A stretch of DNA of 64,000 nucleotides, taken from assembly GCA_017938365.1 (NCBI GenBank), contig JAGBBT010000044.1, positions 17,698-81,697 of the forward strand. Direction: 5' to 3'. How positions within the stretch are numbered: position 1 is the stretch's first letter; each line of letters begins with the position of its first letter. The notes under the pieces are model-generated. The model searched no databases. It was given only the letters and a program-made list of their open reading frames with translations, and was not told the origin of the DNA. The position numbers and the translations under genes are program-made. This DNA is from Treponema sp. (GTDB lineage Bacteria; Spirochaetota; Spirochaetia; Treponematales; Treponemataceae). This document shows positions 8,895 to 17,244 of this stretch, piece after piece.

Positions 8895-8969
8895 TGACAC
8901 TAGACGGGCTCGAACCGCCGACCCTCTGCTTAGAAGGCAGATGCTCTAATCCAGCTGAGCTATAGTGTC
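8895..8969 (-). tRNA. tRNA-Arg (anticodon UCU)
   Basis: The minus strand folds as a full cloverleaf of 75 bases. It has a 7-bp acceptor stem (GACACTA with TAGTGTC), a D arm GCTC/GAGC, an anticodon stem TCTGC/GCAGA around loop CTTCTAA, and a T arm with TTCGAGC. The anticodon is TCT, reading AGA and AGG. CCA is not encoded; a T-rich tract follows the discriminator A and can end the transcript. Confidence 0.96.
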
Positions 8970-8978
8970 ATTAAAAAT

Positions 8979-9007
8979 ATAATATCAAATTTCTAAATTC
9001 TTTGCAA
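8979..9007 (-). promoter_or_regulatory. Promoter of tRNA-Arg
   Basis: On the minus strand TTGCAA (9002-9007), a 17-base spacer and TATTAT (8979-8984) lie just upstream of the tRNA 5' end at 8969, with correct spacing for initiation near 8972. Confidence 0.6.
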
Positions 9008-9042
9008 CAGCAAAATAATGTTTTAACAAAAGAATATAATCT

Positions 9043-9918
9043 TTATTCACTTCTTTTTATAGGAACAGTGCCTAAATCAACTACTAAACTATATGAATTA
9101 GTATAATTTGCATCCCTACCCTTTGAAACAGCATACAACTTTACATAATAAGCATCATCATCAGAAGCAGATGATGAAAACTCATAATCCTCATCTCCAG
9201 ATTTAGGTTCAATATTAACTTCACTTTTTGTATCATTGTAATCAAAAAAATCAAATGAATGACTACCATCTGTTCTATATGGAATGATAAAATGAATTGA
9301 ATTAAAATCCACATTCTGGTTTTCTTCATCAATCCATGTTCCATTAGAATCATTATACATGTATTTTTTTATTTTATTTGTAGATGAATCATATCCTAAA
9401 TACTTATTATCAATTTTAATATGAGCTTTTAATTCTGGTGCTACAGAATCTTGATAAGTCTTTAATCGGAATATTACTGTTTGATTTTTACCAGATTCAG
9501 GAATAAACGGAGACCAATCAATATCTGGTTGCATTTTCAATGGTTTATAACCGTAAGTATCAATTAGTTTACTAGCGGCAGCACCATAATTGTCATCTGT
9601 ATTTATACTATCAATAACCCCTTCATGACTGGCAATTGTATTATAATTGTTATAAATTCTGTATAAAACTTCTGTTCCTAAATACACAAAATTTGCTTTT
9701 TTAGAAGCCCAATAATCTTTATTATCAATATCATTTGTTTTTAACTCAAAATACCATTCTGTAAAATCATCCGTCATTCCTTTACTACTAGAATAATTAG
9801 AGTGAGGTTCTGCAGAAGGAGCTTCTAAAATATAAAATTCGTCTAAACCACATCCAGAAAAAAAAAGAATCCCCAATATGCACATATAGAACTTAACAAA
9901 CCAAGATTTATAAAACAT
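9043..9918 (-). CDS. Putative lipoprotein of unknown function
   Basis: This is a 291-residue protein with a signal peptide ending in a lipobox FSGC (Cys at about 23). The mature part is acidic and rich in Asn, Asp, Ser and Tyr, without a motif I recognise. The start at 9918 has GAAGGA about 9 bases upstream. It lies 20 bases after the membrane TPR gene and looks like the last gene of that transcript, upstream of tRNA-Arg. An envelope location is inferred from the lipobox only. Confidence 0.65.
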   Translation of the reverse strand: MFYKSWFVKFYMCILGILFFSGCGLDEFYILEAPSAEPHSNYSSSKGMTDDFTEWYFELKTNDIDNKDYWASKKANFVYLGTEVLYRIYNNYNTIASHEGVIDSINTDDNYGAAASKLIDTYGYKPLKMQPDIDWSPFIPESGKNQTVIFRLKTYQDSVAPELKAHIKIDNKYLGYDSSTNKIKKYMYNDSNGTWIDEENQNVDFNSIHFIIPYRTDGSHSFDFFDYNDTKSEVNIEPKSGDEDYEFSSSASDDDAYYVKLYAVSKGRDANYTNSYSLVVDLGTVPIKRSE

Positions 9919-9938
9919 ATTAGGAATTCCTTCTTTTA

Positions 9939-10607
9939 TTATTGTATAGACTGAATATCAATAGAAATTAAACGACTTTGAGCCAATGCCCCCCATTCGT
10001 TTGTTTTTCCACTAATTTTTTCATACGCAGTTTTAGCAGCTTCTAAATCACCTTTAGATTCGTTAACACGACCTAAACTAAAATACGCATGATCAATTAG
10101 ATAAAATTCTTTTGCAGAAACTACTTTTTCATAATATTCAATAGCACTTTCTAAATCATTTAAGTTTTCAGAACAAACAGCAGCATTATAATAAGCAATA
10201 GGAGCTGTATATGCAGATGAATTTTTCTTAGCAGCATTAATCCAACATTCTCTACTTTCTTCAAACATTCCTTTCTGAAAATAAATATCAGCTGCAAGGA
10301 AATTAGTTCTTGATCCAACTACTCCACTATTTTTTAACAATGGATTTAAAGAAGCAAGTGCTTCATCTTGTTTTTTTAACAAATCATCACCACTAATTCC
10401 ATCAGTATCTTTTCTGAAAGTATAATCAATAGAATCAATTTGAGAAATTCCTTTCGAAACAGAACTAGAAGAAATTGTCATTCCCACTGAAAGAACAATT
10501 ACAAATACAAATAATACTGCAATAAATCCAAATACAAGACCTTTGTATTTAACCAAAAAATCATTTAATTTCAAAGAAATTGTTTCATTACTTTTCTTAT
10601 CACTCAT
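9939..10607 (-). CDS. Membrane-anchored TPR protein
   Basis: This is a 222-residue protein from the ATG at 10607, chosen because GGAG stands 5 bases upstream; a GTG two codons earlier lacks this. The N-terminus is cytoplasmic and charged, followed by one membrane helix at about residues 26-48. The rest is periplasmic or extracytoplasmic, with TPR-like helical pairs (AADIYFQKGMFEESRE, AVCSENLNDLESAIEYYEK, SLGRVNESKGDLEAAKTAYEK). The layout resembles YfgM/Bam-associated chaperone-like proteins, but I cannot assign it. It sits between the sigma-54 activator gene and a lipoprotein gene. Confidence 0.7.
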   Translation of the reverse strand: MSDKKSNETISLKLNDFLVKYKGLVFGFIAVLFVFVIVLSVGMTISSSSVSKGISQIDSIDYTFRKDTDGISGDDLLKKQDEALASLNPLLKNSGVVGSRTNFLAADIYFQKGMFEESRECWINAAKKNSSAYTAPIAYYNAAVCSENLNDLESAIEYYEKVVSAKEFYLIDHAYFSLGRVNESKGDLEAAKTAYEKISGKTNEWGALAQSRLISIDIQSIQ

Positions 10608-10619
10608 ATACACTCCAAT

Positions 10620-10681
10620 AAAAGAGTTATAATTTTTAAATAAACTCTTTTTTATATTTATTAAATTTGCAACGCAAATTT
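10620..10681 (-). promoter_or_regulatory. Two hairpins between the sigma-54 activator gene and the TPR gene
   Basis: An 8-bp perfect inverted repeat with a 3-base loop (AAATTTGC / GCAAATTT, 10663-10681) lies just after the activator stop. A second stem of AAAGAGTT with AACTCTTT (10621-10649) lies just before the Shine-Dalgarno of the TPR gene. Neither has a good U-tract on the minus strand, so they may be weak terminators, processing sites or transcript-stability elements. Confidence 0.4.
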
Positions 10682-10684
10682 ATA

Positions 10685-12238
10685 TTAACGAATATGCAAC
10701 TCATTTAATAAACGAGAAACATAGGTTCGTTGAATACCCAAAATTTTACCAGCTGCAGTCTGATTCCAGGAAGTTTCGTTTAATATTTCCTTCACATATG
10801 CAGCCTTAAATTTATTTATAGCATTTTTTAAAGTTCTATCTGAATTATCATCAGAAATAATCTCATCTACAATATTATCACAGAAAGACATAGCTCTATC
10901 TACTGAAACATTAGAAGAATTAACAATTCTTAAATCTTCAGCCTGAATCATAGGAGGCACACCTAATACACAGGCTCTTTCAATCGAGTTTTCCAATTCA
11001 CGAATATTACCAGGCCAATAATAGTCAAATAAAATTCTTAAGGCAGAATGAGAAAAACCTTCAAAATTCTTTTTTGTTTCGTTAGCAAATTTCTTTAAGA
11101 AAAAATTCGCTAAAGGTTCAATATCTTCTTTTCTATCTCTTAAAGGCGGAATATTTAGAGGCATAACATTTAATCTATAATATAAATCACTTCTAAAAGA
11201 ACCTTCTCCTACCATCTTTTCTAAATTACGATTCGTTGCAGCAACAACTCTTACATCAACATTTATTGTTTCACTTGAACCAACACGTTCAAAACTATGA
11301 TTCTGTAATACACGCAATAATTTTGCTTGCAACTCAAGTGGTAATTCTCCAATTTCATCCAAAAATAAAGTACCACCATCAGCCGCTTCAAATCTACCCT
11401 TTCTATCAGAAATTGCATCTGTAAAAGCACCCTTAACATGTCCAAACAATTCACTCTCCAATAAAGAAGAAGATAAAGCAGCACAATTTACTCGTATAAA
11501 AGGTTTTTCACGTCTATTAGATTTTATATGAATCTGTTCTGCAAATAACTCCTTACCAACTCCACTTTCGCCAGTTATCAAAATAGTAGTATTTGCTTTA
11601 GAAACTTCATCAATAATATGAATTAAGTCTAAAATAATAGGACTTTTAGCAACAAAGGAGTGATATTCAGATCCACTTGCAATCTTATTTTGCAAAACAG
11701 AAATATTATCTTGAGCTAATCTATAGGAATCAGCATTTAAATATGCAATACCAGCTTGATTTGATAAAAGTTCCAAAATTTCTAAATCGTTTTTATCAAA
11801 TCCTTTTGCACCAATTTTATTAATTAATTCTATTACACCTATGCATTGCCCTTTTACACGCATAGGAATTGCAATCATTGTTTTAGATATATAACCTGTT
11901 TTTAATTGAACTTTATCAGAAAAACGAGAATCTTTCTCAACATTATTTATAATTACTGGCTTATTATTATCAACAACCCAACCAGCTATACTTTTTTTAT
12001 CAACGGGAATATTTTTTGCTTCAGATCCTTTTGGACCCAATGCAACTACAAAACGGAGCGAGTCATCCTCCTTGTTTACAAGCAACAACGACGATGACTC
12101 GCATTCAACTAAGCGCATTGCTGATTCAAGAATATAAACCAACAATGCATTAACATCTGAATAAGTCGAATTAATTCGACCATTTATCTCGATGAGTGTT
12201 TTTAATTTATCTAAACCAACGGAGTTAATATCACTCAT
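10685..12238 (-). CDS. Sigma-54-dependent transcriptional activator with GAF sensor (FhlA-like)
   Basis: This is a 517-residue protein in three parts. A GAF domain is at about 25-170. An AAA+ sigma-54 interaction domain is at about 195-420, with Walker A GESGVGKE (223-230), loop GAFTDA (270-275), FLDEIGELPL and the WPGNIRELEN arginine region. A Fis-type helix-turn-helix lies at about 475-515 (NQTAAGKILGIQRTYVSRLL). It hydrolyses ATP to open sigma-54 promoters in response to a small ligand bound by GAF; no receiver domain is present. The core loop has Asp in place of the usual second Gly of GAFTGA, a variant seen in other active members. The ATG follows the cmk-rpsA stop by about 9 bases and has no Shine-Dalgarno, suggesting coupling. 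Confidence 0.88.
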   Translation of the reverse strand: MSDINSVGLDKLKTLIEINGRINSTYSDVNALLVYILESAMRLVECESSSLLLVNKEDDSLRFVVALGPKGSEAKNIPVDKKSIAGWVVDNNKPVIINNVEKDSRFSDKVQLKTGYISKTMIAIPMRVKGQCIGVIELINKIGAKGFDKNDLEILELLSNQAGIAYLNADSYRLAQDNISVLQNKIASGSEYHSFVAKSPIILDLIHIIDEVSKANTTILITGESGVGKELFAEQIHIKSNRREKPFIRVNCAALSSSLLESELFGHVKGAFTDAISDRKGRFEAADGGTLFLDEIGELPLELQAKLLRVLQNHSFERVGSSETINVDVRVVAATNRNLEKMVGEGSFRSDLYYRLNVMPLNIPPLRDRKEDIEPLANFFLKKFANETKKNFEGFSHSALRILFDYYWPGNIRELENSIERACVLGVPPMIQAEDLRIVNSSNVSVDRAMSFCDNIVDEIISDDNSDRTLKNAINKFKAAYVKEILNETSWNQTAAGKILGIQRTYVSRLLNELHIR

Positions 12239-12247
12239 CGATGTTTA

Positions 12248-14605
12248 CTAGTTATTTTTCTGATCGTTAAGCATATCGCCAAGAGTATAAGCACCATCAT
12301 CGTTATCAGATGAACTCATGTACTGAGAAATCTCTTTACGTGCCTGAACCTTTTTGAATTCTTTCACAGAAAAAGCAACTTTTTCCTTATCAACATTAAC
12401 ATCAACAACAAAAACATTTACTTTATCGCCGACATTATATTTTTTTACAGCTTCTTCATATGGAACTTCACGATCATCACTTAAGTTAGACTTATTAACA
12501 AGACCTTCAATTCCTTCTGGAGCTTTTACAAACAAACCAAAATCAGTAATAGATGTAATTTCACCTTCAAGTGTTGAACCAACTTTGTATTCAGCTGCAA
12601 ATTTTTTCCATGGATTCTCAGTTAATTGTTTGATACCAACTGTAATTCTATGATTTTCTGGATCAATATCAAGAATCTTTACATCTAATTCTTGATCAAC
12701 TGATAATTCACTACCAGGATGTTTTACTTTCTTTGTCCAAGAAATATCTTCAGCACGGAGGAAACCATCAATTCCATCTTCAAGCTGAATAAAAGCACCA
12801 CCATTTGTAAGTTTAACAACCTTACCATGTACAGACGAATCAACAGGATATTTTTCTGCAATTGTATCCCATGGATTTTCAGTTACTTGTTTCAATCCTA
12901 AAGAAACGCGTCCTTTTTGAACATCGTATCCAAGAATCATACATTTAACTTTATCGCCGATTTTTACCATATCAGAAGCTTTGTTGATTTTCTTTGTCCA
13001 GCTGAATTCAGAAATATGAGCCAAACCTTCAATACCTTCTTCTAATTCGATAAAAGCACCAAATTCTGTAAGTTTTGTTACAACACCATCAACAATGTCA
13101 TCCAACTGATACTTTTCTTCAAATCTTAACCATGGATCTTCAGAAAAATGTTTTAATGATAAATTAATTCTCTTGTCTGACGAATTGAGACAAATTACTC
13201 TAAGTTCTACTTCCTGACCTTTTTTTACAAAATCCTTTGGACGAGTAACATGACCCCAACTCATATCATTTATATGAAGAAGTCCATCAAAACCGCCTAA
13301 ATCAATGAAAGCACCAAAACTTGTAAAACTCTTTACAACACCTTTTACAGTATCACCAATTTGAGTATTAGCAAAGAATTCATCTCTATTTTTATTAATT
13401 GACTCTTCAAGATACTTTCTTCTGTTTACAACAACATTTGCCTTATTATCAGAATATAATCTTTCTATATAAAACTTCGATACTACACCGATAAGTTTTT
13501 TTGGATCTTCCACTTTTGTACTATCAGCCTGACTAATTGGAAGGAAAGCATGAATCTCACCACCAAGGTTAACATCAAATCCACCCTTAACTTCTTTTTC
13601 AATTCTACCTTCAATAGCAACTTTTTCGTCTGCTGATTTTCTTAGATCTTTCCAAACTTGCTTAGCTTGAGCTTTTGTGTAAGAAATCTCAGGACCATTA
13701 CGTCCATCTTTACGAACTAAAACAACTGTTAATTCATCACCGCATTCTGGTAGCTTTCCAGCAAACTCCTGTACGGGGATCTTTCCTTCTGACTTGTATC
13801 CAATATCAATAAATACAAGTTCGTCTGTAACTTCTATAACACGACCATCTACAAGCTGACCGTCTTCGAGAGTTTTTAGACTTTTAAGTGATTCTTCTAA
13901 TTGTGTCTGGATTGCACCTCTGGAGTTTAGAGATTCATCCTTTTCCACTTCCATCTGTTCCATAGTAAACCCTTTATTGTGAATTTTGTTAAGTATTATC
14001 TCACAAACATTATCAATGGTCAAGGTCGATGTATCGATATAAAAGGCATCAGGAGCCTGTTTTAATGCCCCTTCTTTTTTATTTCTGTCCATCTCATCTC
14101 GTTTTATAATTGCTTGTTTTATTTCTTCCAAAGACAAATCACTAACACCTTGATCAAACCGACGCTGAGCTTGTACATCTATAGATGCATCTAAATAAAA
14201 TTTATAATCTGCATTAGGAAAAACAACCGTTGTCATGTCTCTTCCTTCACAAACAATATCAAGAGAATTAGTAATTTCTCGCATTCTATCATTAACCAAA
14301 TGACGTACATCTACATTACTAGAAACAACAGCTACTTTTGCACTAACTTTATCATCATGTAACATTGATTCAACATCTTTTCCATTTAATATCAAATGAG
14401 AATTCTTATACTCTAATTTTTGTTTTTTACAAAATTCAATTACAGCTAAATTGTCATCAATGTTAATGTTTTCATTATTTAAAGCTAATGTTAAAGCTCT
14501 GTAAAAACTTCCACTATTCAAATATGTAATATTAAGTTTTTTCGCAATCAAAGATGCAATAGTTGACTTACCAGTCCCTGCAGGACCGTCCATAGCAATA
14601 ATCAT
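12248..14605 (-). CDS. cmk-rpsA: Fused cytidylate kinase and ribosomal protein S1
   Basis: This is a 785-residue fusion. Residues 1-213 are cytidylate kinase: the P-loop GPAGTGKS is at 7-14, LNSGSFYRA at 29-37, EGRDM at 120-124. It phosphorylates CMP and dCMP. From about residue 235 there are six S1 RNA-binding repeats, the last four with clear FGAFI/GGAFI-type strands (FTSFGAFIDL, LTEFGAFIEL, LTNGGAFIQL, ITDFGLFVKA). S1 helps the 30S subunit take up mRNA. The start at 14605 has GGAG. A second good start lies inside the linker, ATG at 13963 with AAGGG 6 bases upstream, and could make S1 alone. Fusions of these two are known in Treponema and some Clostridia. It lies between rluB and the sigma-54 activator gene. 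Confidence 0.93.
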   Translation of the reverse strand: MIIAMDGPAGTGKSTIASLIAKKLNITYLNSGSFYRALTLALNNENINIDDNLAVIEFCKKQKLEYKNSHLILNGKDVESMLHDDKVSAKVAVVSSNVDVRHLVNDRMREITNSLDIVCEGRDMTTVVFPNADYKFYLDASIDVQAQRRFDQGVSDLSLEEIKQAIIKRDEMDRNKKEGALKQAPDAFYIDTSTLTIDNVCEIILNKIHNKGFTMEQMEVEKDESLNSRGAIQTQLEESLKSLKTLEDGQLVDGRVIEVTDELVFIDIGYKSEGKIPVQEFAGKLPECGDELTVVLVRKDGRNGPEISYTKAQAKQVWKDLRKSADEKVAIEGRIEKEVKGGFDVNLGGEIHAFLPISQADSTKVEDPKKLIGVVSKFYIERLYSDNKANVVVNRRKYLEESINKNRDEFFANTQIGDTVKGVVKSFTSFGAFIDLGGFDGLLHINDMSWGHVTRPKDFVKKGQEVELRVICLNSSDKRINLSLKHFSEDPWLRFEEKYQLDDIVDGVVTKLTEFGAFIELEEGIEGLAHISEFSWTKKINKASDMVKIGDKVKCMILGYDVQKGRVSLGLKQVTENPWDTIAEKYPVDSSVHGKVVKLTNGGAFIQLEDGIDGFLRAEDISWTKKVKHPGSELSVDQELDVKILDIDPENHRITVGIKQLTENPWKKFAAEYKVGSTLEGEITSITDFGLFVKAPEGIEGLVNKSNLSDDREVPYEEAVKKYNVGDKVNVFVVDVNVDKEKVAFSVKEFKKVQARKEISQYMSSSDNDDGAYTLGDMLNDQKNN
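13963..13974 (-). promoter_or_regulatory. Internal ribosome-binding site and start for S1 within cmk-rpsA
   Basis: On the minus strand AAGGG (13970-13974) is followed after 6 bases by an in-frame ATG at 13963, codon 215, exactly in the linker between the kinase and the S1 repeats. Initiation here would give a 571-residue S1 protein. Confidence 0.5.
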
Positions 14606-14623
14606 AATAATACTCCAAATATA

Positions 14624-15355
14624 CTAATTTTTATTTTTGCACAGTTTTAATAATGAATTAACTTCAGTCGCAGATAGTTCTCTAAACTCCCCTTCTTTCA
14701 AATCCTTTAATTCTAAATTTCCAATCCTAACCCTCTGAAGACTTTTTATAGAAGCTCCTGCATCTTCAAAAACGCGTCTTATTTCTCTATTTTTTCCTTC
14801 AACTAAAGTTACACTCATTTTATGAGTATTAATTACCTTAGTAAATTTAGCCTTATAAAATATACCTTCGACACGAATTCCTTTTGTAAATTTTTCAGCC
14901 AAACCTTCTGGAAGAGGATAACTTGTTTCTACATAATACTCTTTTTCAATTTCAGCACTAGGATGTGAAAGTTTTGCAGCAAACTCTCCGTCATTCGTAA
15001 AAATAATTGCACCACGACTATACATATCTAGACGTCCTACATTGTAAAGTCGCTCAGAATATTTTTCCTTGAGCAAATCTACTGCAACAACTCTTCCTTT
15101 TTCATCAGATTGAGAACATACATATCCAGCAGGCTTATTCATTAAAATGTAAAGTTTACGTTTTTCTAAAAAAACTTGAGTTCCGTCAACACAAACTTTG
15201 TCAGAACTAGAAACTTTTGTACCTAATTCCATTACAATATTATCATTAACAGAAACTCTACCATCTTGGATTATTTTTTCACAAGCTCGTCTACTAGCAA
15301 CACCACAATGAGCTAAAAAAACTTGAAGCCTAAGTTCATCTTTATTATCTTGCAA
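14624..15355 (-). CDS. rluB: Pseudouridine synthase, RluB/RsuA family
   Basis: This is an rRNA pseudouridine synthase of about 243 residues. An S4-like RNA-binding domain at the N-terminus (RLQVFLAHCGVASRRACEKII) is followed by the catalytic domain with GRLDMYSRGAIIFTNDG, whose Asp is the nucleophile, and EKEYYVE and NREIRRV. I place the start at TTG 15355 because GAGAGG lies 7 bases upstream; longer in-frame versions begin at an ATG at 15382, deeper inside scpB. The gene overlaps the scpB 3' end by 11 bases and precedes cmk-rpsA by 18 bases. RluB versus RsuA specificity cannot be settled by eye; context with scpB favours RluB. Confidence 0.87.
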   Translation of the reverse strand: MQDNKDELRLQVFLAHCGVASRRACEKIIQDGRVSVNDNIVMELGTKVSSSDKVCVDGTQVFLEKRKLYILMNKPAGYVCSQSDEKGRVVAVDLLKEKYSERLYNVGRLDMYSRGAIIFTNDGEFAAKLSHPSAEIEKEYYVETSYPLPEGLAEKFTKGIRVEGIFYKAKFTKVINTHKMSVTLVEGKNREIRRVFEDAGASIKSLQRVRIGNLELKDLKEGEFRELSATEVNSLLKLCKNKN

Positions 15356-15890
15356 GTTCGAACCTCTCGTTTTCTTCTTCATCCAATTGAGGCAGTTCTG
15401 CAATTGAATTTAAACCAAAAAACTTTAAAAATTCCTTTGTTGTACCGAATTGACAAGGTCTTCCAGGAGAATCTTTTCTTCCAACTTCTTTTATTAATTG
15501 TCGTTCAACCAAAAGACGAATCATATTATCTGGAGGAACTCCACGAATGGATTCTATTTCAGCCCTTGTTATTGGCTGTTTATATGCGATTATAGACAAA
15601 ACTTCCATTGCAGACCTTGAAAGTTTACCTGCATTTTTATTACCATACTTTTCTTTTAACAACTCCCAGTATTCTTTTTTTGGTGTTAAAGTCCAGCCAC
15701 CAGTTATCATACTTAATTCTATACCAGAATTTTCCGAAGCGTATTTTTCCTTCAAAGATTCAATACATTGTTCAACAATATTTACTGCAAGCTCTGATAT
15801 TTTTGAAATTGCTTCAACTGTTAGAGGTTCACTTTCTAAAAACAAAATAGACTCTACTAAACCGACTTCTTTTTCTAAATTAACATCCAC
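15345..15890 (-). CDS. scpB: Segregation and condensation protein ScpB
   Basis: This is a 181-residue winged-helix protein with the ScpB pattern: VESILFLESEPLT at the start, LSIIAYKQPITRAEIESIRGV in the middle, and a GRPCQFGTT segment before FLKFFGL. It is a subunit of the SMC-ScpA-ScpB chromosome condensin complex. The start is GTG at 15890 with AAGGGG about 8 bases upstream. It follows scpA by 18 bases and overlaps rluB, the common scpA-scpB-rluB order of many bacteria. Confidence 0.93.
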   Translation of the reverse strand: MDVNLEKEVGLVESILFLESEPLTVEAISKISELAVNIVEQCIESLKEKYASENSGIELSMITGGWTLTPKKEYWELLKEKYGNKNAGKLSRSAMEVLSIIAYKQPITRAEIESIRGVPPDNMIRLLVERQLIKEVGRKDSPGRPCQFGTTKEFLKFFGLNSIAELPQLDEEENERFELAR

Positions 15891-15908
15891 AAAAAACCCC
15901 TTTATTTA

Positions 15909-16697
15909 TTACGCCGCTTGATAACGACATATTTTTATATCTCCAAACATTCTATTCTGCATAATTGTAGCCATTTTAAATTTAACAGCTTCTAAAATTG
16001 CTAAAAATGCACAAATAACATCCAATTCATTGCCTTTTCTTATAATTAAATCTGTAAACATACATTCATTTTTTTCTTCCAACAACTCATTCATAAGAGT
16101 AATTTTCTCATTTACAGAAATTTCTTCATACATATTAAGAATAGTTTTATCAGAATATGTAGAAATTAGATTTTGAAAAATCTTCTGCATTTGTTGCAAC
16201 AAATCCCAAGTATCAACTTTTTCCCACATATCTTCATCATCAAATGGTAACACTCGTTGGATTTTCTTTCTTTCAAAACTCCATTCACTTTCATCTTCTT
16301 TTTCTTCCATAAGAGAAGAAAGTTTTTTAAACTTTTGATATTCAATCAATTTATCAACAAGTTCTTCTCGAGGATCCTCAAAATCAAATTCATCATCTAT
16401 CTTCACTTCAATTGGCAACATGGTTCTACTTTTTATATACAATAATCTTGCTGCCATATTATAAAACTCTGACAAATCACTTAATTCAACCGTAGCAGCA
16501 TAATCCAAATAATCCAAAAACTGATCTGTTATTTCTGCTATTGGAATATCATATATATTAATTTTATTATCTCTAATCAAAGTCCAAAGCAAATCTAACG
16601 GACCATCAAATTGACCTACAGAATATCTGCGTTTTACATTTAAATTTTCTAATTCTTCTTTGTGTTCGTTTTCATTCGTTCTAACATTTCCTTCCAT
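15909..16697 (-). CDS. scpA: Segregation and condensation protein ScpA
   Basis: This is a 262-residue kleisin subunit of the SMC complex. The N-terminal FDGPLDLLWTLIRDNKINIYDIPIAEITDQFLDY block is typical (read as consecutive short motifs), followed by LLYIKSRTMLP and a C-terminal winged helix (TDLIIRKGNELDVICAFLAILEAVKF). The first 27 residues are a polar extension. The start at 16697 has AAAGGA about 9 bases upstream. It sits between folK and scpB in the recA-folK-scpAB-rluB run. Confidence 0.93.
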   Translation of the reverse strand: MEGNVRTNENEHKEELENLNVKRRYSVGQFDGPLDLLWTLIRDNKINIYDIPIAEITDQFLDYLDYAATVELSDLSEFYNMAARLLYIKSRTMLPIEVKIDDEFDFEDPREELVDKLIEYQKFKKLSSLMEEKEDESEWSFERKKIQRVLPFDDEDMWEKVDTWDLLQQMQKIFQNLISTYSDKTILNMYEEISVNEKITLMNELLEEKNECMFTDLIIRKGNELDVICAFLAILEAVKFKMATIMQNRMFGDIKICRYQAA

Positions 16698-16711
16698 AAG
16701 CCGATATCCTT

Positions 16712-17242
16712 TTAAATAATTTTCTTTAAAAATTCTTCTTTTGGAAGAATCTTTTCTACATCAGAGATATCTAATTGTTTTAACCAAAAAACAAATTCAT
16801 CTCTATCTATAAAATCGGCACATTCTTCAAAAATCTCAAGTATAGGAATTAAAACAAATGCACGTTCTTTTAATCTTGGATGAGGAATCTCTAAGTTAGA
16901 AGAAGACACTTTTATTTTATCAAATATTTCAATATCAATATCTATAGAACGAGGTCCATTTCGAACCTCATTCTTACGATTTCTACCTAGAGATGCCTCT
17001 ATTTTATGAATTTTTTCTAAAAGCAATTGTGGAGTTATATCATCTTTAACAAACCCACATAAAACCATATTCAAAAAAGAATCTTGATTTTGCAAATACA
17101 TAGGTTTTGTACGATATACGGAAGAAATTTTAAAATCCGAAACGAACTCCGCCAATTCAGAACAAGCTTTTCTGAGTAATTCTAAACTATTATTCCCCAT
17201 CCATGATCTGTTGGACCCCACCCCCAGAATCACAAATTTCAT
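16712..17242 (-). CDS. folK: 2-amino-4-hydroxy-6-hydroxymethyldihydropteridine pyrophosphokinase
   Basis: This is a 176-residue HPPK of usual length with GVGSNRS near the start, ISSVYRTKP, and the active-site block GRNRKNEVRNGPRSIDIDI that binds ATP, magnesium and pterin. It makes dihydropterin pyrophosphate for folate synthesis. The ATG lies 2 bases after the recA stop, so the genes are coupled. No other folate gene is in the window; this lone folK beside recA may be retained because some dihydrofolate route exists elsewhere. Confidence 0.92.
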   Translation of the reverse strand: MKFVILGVGSNRSWMGNNSLELLRKACSELAEFVSDFKISSVYRTKPMYLQNQDSFLNMVLCGFVKDDITPQLLLEKIHKIEASLGRNRKNEVRNGPRSIDIDIEIFDKIKVSSSNLEIPHPRLKERAFVLIPILEIFEECADFIDRDEFVFWLKQLDISDVEKILPKEEFLKKII

Positions 17243-17244
17243 TT

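Noticed and set aside
8895..8969. tRNA-Arg as a mobile-element attachment site with the tandem repeat as a scar
   Set aside because: There is no integrase, no duplicated tRNA 3' end and no foreign gene nearby.
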